Position numbers and translations under genes: made by a program. Under the pieces are notes generated by a model. It was given only the letters and a program-made list of their open reading frames with translations, had not been told where the DNA came from and searched no databases. A stretch of 5,028 nt of DNA from an uncultured Bacteroidota bacterium. GTDB lineage: Bacteria; Bacteroidota; Bacteroidia; Chitinophagales; Saprospiraceae. Positions 1 to 5,028 of the stretch are shown here, piece by piece. Each line of letters begins with the position of its first letter. The stretch's first letter is position 1. The stretch spans positions 1-5,028 of the forward strand of contig CALEIL010000443.1 in NCBI GenBank assembly GCA_937876435.1, written 5' to 3'.

Positions 1-54
1 CTAATCGATTGAGTTCTTTGGAAAAGTCGAAGTTGCAATAATTCTATAATTCAT
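1..54 (-). pseudogene. RelE/ParE-like toxin N-terminus, frameshifted and cut by the window edge
   Basis: An ATG at 54-52 lies inside the last codons of the antitoxin-like gene, an 11-base overlap typical of type II toxin-antitoxin pairs. It opens a frame reading MNYRIIATSTF and then PKNSID, closing at a TAG at 3-1. If one T is added to the TTTT run at 25-22, the reading becomes MNYRIIATSTF followed by SKELNRL, with no stop up to the window edge. That string resembles the first strand and helix of RelE/ParE-family mRNA-interferase toxins, which often begin with a short strand followed by a basic 'K-E-x-x-R-L' helix. The frame after the shift coincides with that of the antitoxin stop, so it has no start codon of its own. 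The simplest reading is a one-base deletion, either a real inactivation or a homopolymer sequencing error. Only about 18 residues are visible, so the family call is tentative. Confidence 0.45.
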
Positions 55-256
55 GAAGTAGATCCCTTGCATCCTGAAGCTTGATTTTACCTTCTCGATG
101 AAGCTTCACTTCTTCAACAGCTTCTCTGATGTCATCAGCGATTGAATGGGCAGTATGATCCATTCCTGTTTTAAAATGGATCTTGTGATTTTGCATAAAG
201 GTTTTTAATGCCTGTAATTTGTCTTCAGTATCAGGATAGACGATCAATGTTTTCAT
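44..256 (-). CDS. Small antitoxin-like protein (DUF2683-type), 70 aa
   Basis: The predicted protein begins MKTLIVYPDTEDKLQALKTF and ends DARDLLHEL. An N-terminal beta-strand 'MKTLIVYP', a helix with 'LKTFMQNHKI', and a charged C-terminal helical part (about residues 37-70) are typical of the small antitoxin-like proteins of Bacteroidota that precede RelE/ParE toxins. In such pairs the N-terminal part usually dimerises and the C-terminal part wraps the toxin; that is family knowledge, not visible here. The frame stays open upstream to an ATG at 385-383, but the extra 43 residues (rich in W, Y, F and I) look like translated leader, and the family start is the ATG at 256-254. No Shine-Dalgarno sequence precedes it. 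The toxin frame starts inside its last codons at 54, indicating translational coupling. If that toxin is dead, this would be an orphan antitoxin, possibly still autoregulating or neutralising related toxins. Confidence 0.7.
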   Translation of the reverse strand: MKTLIVYPDTEDKLQALKTFMQNHKIHFKTGMDHTAHSIADDIREAVEEVKLHREGKIKLQDARDLLHEL

Positions 257-261
257 GATTT

Positions 262-269
262 CAAAGATA
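262..269 (-). promoter_or_regulatory. Possible Bacteroidota -7 box (TATCTTTG) before the antitoxin gene
   Basis: On the minus strand TATCTTTG matches the Bacteroidota -7 consensus TAnnTTTG exactly and ends five bases before the ATG at 256-254. A transcript starting there would be leaderless or nearly so. I see no TTG/TTTG -33 element at the usual 19-21 base distance, and a single box match in a short AT-rich spacer can arise by chance, so this is weak. Confidence 0.2.
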
Positions 270-404
270 TTGATTTTCCGTGTAATTGCTATCTTCCTTA
301 GAATGTCCGAAAACATGAGTAAACTCCAAGGTATATATGTATAAAGGTTAAACCAATAAATATCAATATTCGTTTCACAAAACATACATTTGTTAATACA
401 TTCG

Positions 405-1328
405 TCACAGCTTTCTAATAAATCCTTTTCCTTTCATCCAATGGATGACGCGTCCAAACCATTCGTCAAAAGATGGCCAGGTCAGAAAACCATGCTCCCC
501 TTTTTCATAAATATGGATTTCGGCCGGAATTTTAAATTTCCGCAACTGATCAAAAAAGACCAGGCTGTTTTCGACAATCACGACCGAATCGGTATTGTTG
601 TGCACCAGAAACGTCACCGGGGTAGAGGCATCCACGTTGCGTTCGTTGGAAAAAAAATCAATTTGATCCTGCGTAATACGATCCCCCAATAAATTTTTCC
701 GGGATCCCAAATGCCCGATTTCATCCGTAAAACTAATCACCGGATTGACCAGGATCATAAAGTCTGGTCGCACATTCTCTTCCCGGGTACTGTCCACCCA
801 AAATGTCTTATGGAGCACCCCTGAAGAAGCCGCCAAATGCCCTCCCGCTGAGAAGCCCATCACACCGATCTTCCCGGGGTCGATCCCCCATTCATCTGCG
901 TTTTGCCTGACCGTGTGAATAGCCATTTGCAAATCCTGCAAAGGGCCGATGGAAGGATGCACCATAATAGTACTATCAGGCAGACGATATTTCAACACGA
1001 TACCGGTCACACCCTTCTCTGCTAATTTTTGTGCGACATCGCTACCTTCCCGCTTGGTGAGCAATCCACCGTATCCTCCTCCCGGACAAATGATCACGGC
1101 CGACCGGTCGTCCTTCCTGGTGTCCGGATGAAAAACTTTCAACGTGGGGACGTATACCTTGAAAGTTACAGAATCCACTAGATCATTGGCCTTGCTATAT
1201 TCCTCATTGGTTGCAGAACGGGAATTGGGAATGCCCTCCGGGTACAATTCCATAATTTCCTGTGAATCCACCTGAAACGTGAACATGAGCAGGGTAAAAA
1301 TGTATACGATTAAAGGCAGTTTTCTCAC
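405..1328 (-). CDS. Secreted alpha/beta hydrolase, acetyl-xylan-esterase / BD-FAE-like carbohydrate esterase
   Basis: This 307-residue protein probably removes acetyl or feruloyl-type esters from plant or algal polysaccharides or their oligomers outside the cytoplasm. Residues 1-22 form a signal peptide (basic MRK, then a hydrophobic core to about residue 18, likely cleavage near VDS-Q). The alpha/beta-hydrolase fold shows the oxyanion segment CPGGGYGG (81-88), the nucleophile elbow GFSAGG with Ser160, the acid Asp247 in HNNTDSVV, and the catalytic His279 in EKGEHGF. The triad is complete and the length is normal for the family. The start is GTG: an in-frame TAA lies four codons upstream, and the next ATG (residue 15) would destroy the signal peptide. 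There is no Shine-Dalgarno sequence. It lies 197 bases downstream of the large lipoprotein gene on the same strand. The exact substrate cannot be read from sequence; the fold and esterase role are well supported. Confidence 0.9.
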   Translation of the reverse strand: MRKLPLIVYIFTLLMFTFQVDSQEIMELYPEGIPNSRSATNEEYSKANDLVDSVTFKVYVPTLKVFHPDTRKDDRSAVIICPGGGYGGLLTKREGSDVAQKLAEKGVTGIVLKYRLPDSTIMVHPSIGPLQDLQMAIHTVRQNADEWGIDPGKIGVMGFSAGGHLAASSGVLHKTFWVDSTREENVRPDFMILVNPVISFTDEIGHLGSRKNLLGDRITQDQIDFFSNERNVDASTPVTFLVHNNTDSVVIVENSLVFFDQLRKFKIPAEIHIYEKGEHGFLTWPSFDEWFGRVIHWMKGKGFIRKL

Positions 1329-1388
1329 GGATTTGGTTTAAAAGTTGAGTTATCTAATTTAGTAAAAGGTTGATCAACACTGATGGAT

Positions 1389-1421
1389 ATAAAATAATTT
1401 AATATGTCAAGAATCTTCAAA
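1389..1421 (-). promoter_or_regulatory. Weak candidate promoter for the esterase gene
   Basis: On the minus strand TTTG (1421-1418) is followed after 21 bases by TATTTTAT (1396-1389), a partial match to the Bacteroidota -33 TTTG / -7 TAnnTTTG pattern. An overlapping TTGACA (1410-1405) resembles a general sigma70 -35 element but has no good partner hexamer. Transcription from here would leave a leader of about 55 bases before the GTG at 1328. The region is AT-rich, so chance matches are likely. A promoter here would make the esterase independent of the upstream lipoprotein gene. Confidence 0.2.
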
Positions 1422-1474
1422 CGTTTTATGTCGATTAACCCGTTATGGGGTATACGTGCATCGAACGTTTTGTA
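1417..1474. repeat. Two copies of a TC(A/G)AACGTTTT motif before the esterase gene
   Basis: On the plus strand, 1417-1430 (TCAAACGTTTTATG) and 1461-1474 (TCGAACGTTTTGTA) match at 11 of 14 positions, with centres 44 bases apart, close to four helical turns. The first contains the perfect palindrome AAACGTTT (1419-1426), with the central CG common in LacI-family operators, and overlaps the possible -33 element. The pair could be a tandem regulator site controlling the esterase; no regulator gene is in the window, and chance is not excluded. Confidence 0.25.
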
Positions 1475-1525
1475 GCCTGAAGGTTATACCGGGGTTGTGC
1501 ACTTTCATTCCCTTATAATGACCCA

Positions 1526-4500
1526 TCAATTAACCATCATCACCCCCTGCATTATCCTCCAATGCCCCGGGAATGTACAGATAAATGGATAATTTCCTTT
1601 TTCTTGCGGTGCAGTGAACTCCAGTATATGCGATTCACCGGAATTGACCAGCGGGGTCCAGAACAACACATGGTCTGATTCCGGAATAAAATTCCGCTGA
1701 TATCCATCCGCCTGCGTGGCCATTTGATCGGCCAGTTTTCCGATTTCCTCCTTGTGTCCAGGTTTCACGACCACAATATTATGCGCCATATTGTCATCGT
1801 TTTCAAAATTGATAATGACTTGCTGGCCAGCCTTTATCCGGAGGGTATCCTGGTCATAAATCATTTTTCCGGGGACGGCCTTTAAGGTAATCCGCGCTAC
1901 ATTGTCATCACCAATGCCATCTGTCAAACTTTGATTTGACGTCGAACCTGATTTGGCTCGAAACTGATGATAGGCCTGCGATTTTGACAACAGGGCATAA
2001 GTCTCATCCGACGGCTTTTGCCAGGTAAACATCTCCCATGCCGGATCATCGGAAATAAAGCCCGGCAAGGACAATAATTCTGGATCTTCCAGCAATTCAA
2101 ATAGATAGTAGGCACTTCCCAAGTCATCCATTAAAAAGGTGGAATCCTGACTCATCATGCGGATCCAGACCGATTGAAGATTCATGAATGCTTCGCGCAA
2201 GGTGTATTCGATGTGTTCATCGCGAGGCATCTGAAGTATCTTCAACAAGCCCTTAATCCCGGTTTCATTTTTTTCGTGACTCAGCGCTACCGCCGTTTCC
2301 AGCCGCACCTTAAAGGACGGATCTTCGGTGAGATCCAGAAGTGTTTCGCTATACCGATCGTTATATGGTTTCCATTGATACAACACTTTTACCCCTGCAC
2401 CTCGTACCTGTTCATCTTTCGACCCAAGCACCTTCCCCAACAGATCAGCGTTGTAGTGATTCATCCGTTGGTACTGCCAAAGCGCTTCCAGTTGATACCG
2501 TTCCAGGTCGGGATCCCCCGGGTCAATTCCCGACAGCCATGCTTCCAGTGCAATGATCATTTCTTCATCTGAGAAATTGCGGAGTTGTATTCTGATCCGG
2601 TATTTCTCCCGATCAGAGGCGGTTTCAAGAGCCGAAATTAAACCCTCCACCGGCATTTTTGAAAAATCTCGAACCTCCGTGGTAGGTTTTCCTGAATACT
2701 TTATCCTCCATATTCTGCCGTGGGTATGATCCCTTTGTTCTTCCCGAAAACCCTGTTCGCCGTGTTGTACGATCGGATTGAACCAATCGAGGACGTACAA
2801 AGCACCATCGGGTCCAAACTTCAGATCTACCGGACGAAAATTGGGGTCTTTGGATTGGAGCAACGGCTCCACTTCACTGCCCATATATTCACTACTATCC
2901 GGGATCATCTGGTGTTGCCTGATTCCCTGAAATCCGACAAATGTATTGAGCAAAATATCCCCCTGCACGTCTTCCGGAAAATTGTCGCTGGAAATGATCT
3001 CTATGCCGCAGGTTTTGGGCGCAAATCGTGCGGTCAGAAACCCAGCCTGGCTGGTGTGTTTGATCGGGTAGTCGATATGGGTGCTCAGAGGTGTACCAAA
3101 ATGACATCTGCCAGTGGAAGCATCTGCGATCAAATGATCGCCGTACGCATTGAATACGTTCCCCCATGGGTTGGCGTAAGGGTATGAAATATAGTTGTCC
3201 AGTTTCCCCCTTTTGGGATCATACCTCCAGGTCGTTCCGTACGCTCCTCTCCGGGGCCCATAGGGGGTTTCCACCTGGGAATGTAAAAAGGTGCCCATGT
3301 GCATATACAGTGCTCCATCGGGCCCCCAGGTATAAGCACTCAGGGAATGGTGAGCGTCTTCGGTCCCAAATCCATGTAATATAAAGTCCCTGGTATCTGC
3401 TACATCATCGCCTGTCGTATCCTCCAGGTATATAAAGTCGGGAGCCTGGGTGAGGAATACACCCCGTCCATCCAGTTCAAATCCCAGGGGCAAATACAGA
3501 CTATCCGCAAATACGATGTGACGATCGGCTTTTCCATCCTGGTCTTCATCTTCCAATATAATGATCTGATCATTCGGGGGGTCACCGGGATAATAATTGG
3601 GGTAGGAAGGCATGGTGGACAACCACAGTCGTCCCCGGGGATCGAAGGTCATCGTCACGGGATTTCCGATGGGAAATTCCTGTTCCGAAGCAAACAACTC
3701 GATCTCATAGCCCTCTTTCAGGATAAATTGACTTTTATCGGGAAGATACTCTGACCTGTCTGCCAGTGTTTCCGGTCGGCCCTCACCGTACCGGATGATA
3801 TCTGCCAATTTCTGAAATGTGCCGGGTAACGCAGATTCACTGTACTCCCAAATGAGGGAATCAAGCCGGTTTACGATTTGTCCCGTCGACTCCAATTCCA
3901 TGTGCAGGGATTGTCCTCCAGGCCAATCTTTTCGTCGTCCGATAAGGTATTCGCTGTTGGAAGGTCGGTAGGTGTAAAAGAAATGCTTGTTTTTCTCGTC
4001 AATGATCTTACGCAGGCCATTCATTTCCGGCGTGTTCTGCCAGACATCGGTGGGAAAGTTAAGCGTATGAGCTAAAAGTTCGGCCACTTTGATCCTCCCG
4101 CGATCGTTCAGGTGAATTCCGTTGGAAGTCAGTGGTGTGGTGGATTGGGCCATAGATTTATTCACGGGATGGTAAAGATCTACAAAATCGACCTCTACCT
4201 TTTGTGCCACATCACGCATCGCGTTTGTGTACAGTTCCAGGTTGGAGTTAATCATGTCCGCCTCCGGCAAATCTCCATTCAATCGTTCATAGGCAATGGG
4301 AGATAGGAGAATCAACCTGGGGGCGGATTTTCCATTGAAATTCTGTGTTCTTAGATTGGATATAAAAGCCTCCAGGTTGGTCTTAAAATCATCGACACCT
4401 CGTTCACCCTGGTAGGATTCATTGAGGCCAAATGATAAAAATATTACATCTGCTTTGAGTTTCATCAGGTGTTCTTCCAAAGAGGGAAAATTGAGCGGAC

Positions 4501-4795
4501 GGGGCATCAGATCCACTTCGTCTGCGCTCCAGCTGATATTTCTCACTATCAGGTTTTTATCCGGGAAATTATGGTAGAGAAATGTTTCGAAATAATTGTG
4601 ACGCTGGAATCCTTCGGAAAACGTATTGCCGAGGAAAACAATCGTGTCATCTGTTGCCGGTTCAAATGAAATCTTCTCCGAATTACAACCAAATATGAAG
4701 GGAAGAAAAATTATAAAAGGAAGTAGTGCACCAAATCCTAAATTCCTTCTATAGGTATTTCGGCATTTTTTTCGCCAGCTCTTCTTCATCATCAT
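1526..4795 (-). CDS. Multidomain exported lipoprotein: SGNH-like domain, membrane-bound-dehydrogenase beta-propeller, HEAT-like region, C-terminal azurin-like cupredoxin
   Basis: Residues are numbered from the ATG at 4795-4793 (1089 residues). Residues 1-37 form a lipoprotein signal: a basic stretch, a hydrophobic core, and lipobox IFGC with Cys37. Residues about 48-246 resemble an SGNH/GDSL hydrolase but lack its nucleophile and acid: GNT (Thr58) replaces GDS, FGLNES holds Asn125, and SNGIH has Asn225 and His228. After a helical linker, residues about 359-703 match the TIGR02604-type 'putative membrane-bound dehydrogenase' propeller: GNPVTMTFDPRGRLW, DAHHSLSAYTWGPDGALY, and Asp-rich calcium-like loops such as D416-x-D-x-D-G-x-x-D424. 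Residues about 713-878 are HEAT-like helices. Residues about 966-1089 form a cupredoxin with His1005, Cys1073, His1078 and Met1082 in azurin spacing (C+5 H, H+4 M). No CxxCH haem site is present, although many relatives carry one. The frame is open to 4906, but that start would give a signal n-region of nearly 60 residues. The likely role is periplasmic or surface oxidation of a sugar-like substrate with electrons reaching copper; this is inferred. Confidence 0.85.
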   Translation of the reverse strand: MMMKKSWRKKCRNTYRRNLGFGALLPFIIFLPFIFGCNSEKISFEPATDDTIVFLGNTFSEGFQRHNYFETFLYHNFPDKNLIVRNISWSADEVDLMPRPLNFPSLEEHLMKLKADVIFLSFGLNESYQGERGVDDFKTNLEAFISNLRTQNFNGKSAPRLILLSPIAYERLNGDLPEADMINSNLELYTNAMRDVAQKVEVDFVDLYHPVNKSMAQSTTPLTSNGIHLNDRGRIKVAELLAHTLNFPTDVWQNTPEMNGLRKIIDEKNKHFFYTYRPSNSEYLIGRRKDWPGGQSLHMELESTGQIVNRLDSLIWEYSESALPGTFQKLADIIRYGEGRPETLADRSEYLPDKSQFILKEGYEIELFASEQEFPIGNPVTMTFDPRGRLWLSTMPSYPNYYPGDPPNDQIIILEDEDQDGKADRHIVFADSLYLPLGFELDGRGVFLTQAPDFIYLEDTTGDDVADTRDFILHGFGTEDAHHSLSAYTWGPDGALYMHMGTFLHSQVETPYGPRRGAYGTTWRYDPKRGKLDNYISYPYANPWGNVFNAYGDHLIADASTGRCHFGTPLSTHIDYPIKHTSQAGFLTARFAPKTCGIEIISSDNFPEDVQGDILLNTFVGFQGIRQHQMIPDSSEYMGSEVEPLLQSKDPNFRPVDLKFGPDGALYVLDWFNPIVQHGEQGFREEQRDHTHGRIWRIKYSGKPTTEVRDFSKMPVEGLISALETASDREKYRIRIQLRNFSDEEMIIALEAWLSGIDPGDPDLERYQLEALWQYQRMNHYNADLLGKVLGSKDEQVRGAGVKVLYQWKPYNDRYSETLLDLTEDPSFKVRLETAVALSHEKNETGIKGLLKILQMPRDEHIEYTLREAFMNLQSVWIRMMSQDSTFLMDDLGSAYYLFELLEDPELLSLPGFISDDPAWEMFTWQKPSDETYALLSKSQAYHQFRAKSGSTSNQSLTDGIGDDNVARITLKAVPGKMIYDQDTLRIKAGQQVIINFENDDNMAHNIVVVKPGHKEEIGKLADQMATQADGYQRNFIPESDHVLFWTPLVNSGESHILEFTAPQEKGNYPFICTFPGHWRIMQGVMMVN

Positions 4796-4843
4796 AAGCC
4801 ATACGTAGGCCCCACTATGCTCGGTTATACTTCTTTGATCTGA

Positions 4844-4852
4844 CAAAAAATA
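4844..4852 (-). promoter_or_regulatory. Possible -7-like box (TATTTTTTG) before the lipoprotein gene
   Basis: On the minus strand TATTTTTTG resembles the Bacteroidota -7 box TAnnTTTG with one extra T. It lies about 48 bases before the preferred ATG at 4795, giving a plausible leader. It falls inside the optional 37-codon extension, so if used it would rule out the start at 4906. No -33 element stands at the expected distance (a TTG occurs 26 bases upstream), so confidence is low. Confidence 0.15.
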
Positions 4853-4934
4853 TTTTGAAATACTACCATAGGAACTTACAATTCGGCACACTAGTTTTCG
4901 CATCATTTAAGTGGGTTTTTGCAGGATTGAAACC

Positions 4935-5022
4935 ATGAAATGGAACAGCTTCCAAGTTGGGATTTTTTTTGGAATAGCTGTTAATCGATTACAACAAATC
5001 AATTTTTTTTTTACCATTTCAT
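4935..5022. repeat. Nested inverted repeats upstream of the lipoprotein gene
   Basis: The outer arms are ATGAAATGG (4935-4943) and CCATTTCAT (5014-5022), nine bases perfectly complementary. Directly inside the left outer arm, AACAGCTTCCA (4944-4954) pairs with TGGAATAGCTGTT (4970-4982), giving 11 pairs with a two-base bulge and a 15-base loop containing a T run. Bases 4983-5013 are left unpaired and hold the TAATCGATTA palindrome and a T10 run. In minus-strand RNA the two helices would stack, as in a structured leader about 30 bases before 4906. No U-run follows on either strand, so it is not an ordinary terminator. Confidence 0.4.
4982..4991. promoter_or_regulatory. TAATCGATTA palindrome, possible operator
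   Basis: This perfect 10-base palindrome with a central CG lies in the spacer upstream of the lipoprotein gene, next to the inner inverted repeat. LacI-family operators often have a CG centre with AT-rich flanks, so it could be a regulator site; symmetry is lost beyond the ten core bases and no regulator gene is in view. Confidence 0.2.
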
Positions 5023-5028
5023 CTAGTG

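Noticed and set aside
1..10. Second occurrence of TAATCGATT (2-10), matching the palindrome at 4982
   Set aside because: It lies within the toxin coding frame, is only nine bases, and has no symmetrical flanks; likely coincidence.
257..385. 43-residue N-terminal extension of the antitoxin-like frame to the ATG at 385
   Set aside because: The composition is unlike the rest of the protein, and the family-typical start MKTLIV at 256 follows; best read as untranslated spacer.
1437..1497. Possible terminator hairpin between the lipoprotein and esterase genes (AACCC/GGGTT and GGTATA/TATACC pairings)
   Set aside because: The stem is interrupted, the loop is about 30 bases, and no U-run follows on the minus strand.
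2720..3187. Long plus-strand frame (155 codons) inside the propeller-coding region
   Set aside because: It lies antisense to a clearly coding, domain-bearing frame and has no recognisable motif; a shadow of the real gene.
1526..4795. Search for a CxxCH cytochrome c motif in the large lipoprotein
   Set aside because: None is present; the Cys near the C-terminus belongs to the copper-ligand cluster rather than a haem site.
4935..5028. Plus-strand frame from ATG 4935, open to the window end (MKWNSFQVGIFFGIAV...)
   Set aside because: Only 31 codons are visible, its Phe runs come from poly-T tracts, no family resemblance is seen, and it lies on the inverted repeat; cannot be told from a chance open frame.

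Overview
The window reads as part of a Bacteroidota genome, probably an environmental polysaccharide degrader of the Cytophagia/Saprospiria type. This is inferred from protein style, from AT-rich spacers around moderately GC-rich genes, and from start codons that lack Shine-Dalgarno sequences. I did no database comparison. All convincing genes lie on the minus strand, so biological order runs from the right end of the window to the left.

From right to left, 4796-5028 is a leader/intergenic stretch holding a nested inverted repeat and a TAATCGATTA palindrome. Next comes one very large gene (1526-4795; the frame stays open upstream to 4906) for an exported lipoprotein. Its domains in order are an SGNH/GDSL-like domain with replaced catalytic residues, a 'putative membrane-bound dehydrogenase' beta-propeller, a HEAT-like helical region, and a C-terminal azurin-like cupredoxin with all four type 1 copper ligands. 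After a 197-base spacer with two copies of an AACGTTTT-centred motif comes a secreted alpha/beta hydrolase of the acetyl-xylan-esterase/BD-FAE kind (405-1328, GTG start, complete Ser-Asp-His triad). After another short spacer comes a 70-residue antitoxin-like protein (44-256). Its last codons overlap the start of a RelE/ParE-like toxin reading frame (1-54), which appears to be broken by a one-base deletion in a short T run.

The lipoprotein and the esterase both act outside the cytoplasm, and their pairing would fit carbohydrate processing: the esterase removing acyl groups and the propeller oxidising a substrate, with electrons possibly passed to the fused copper domain. That link is inference from adjacency and domain content. 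The toxin-antitoxin pair looks like an unrelated accessory module. I see no rRNA, tRNA, CRISPR array, insertion sequence or integrase. I also see no clearly new multi-gene system; the most noteworthy items are the cupredoxin fusion, the degenerate SGNH triad, the frameshifted toxin start and the nested repeat.
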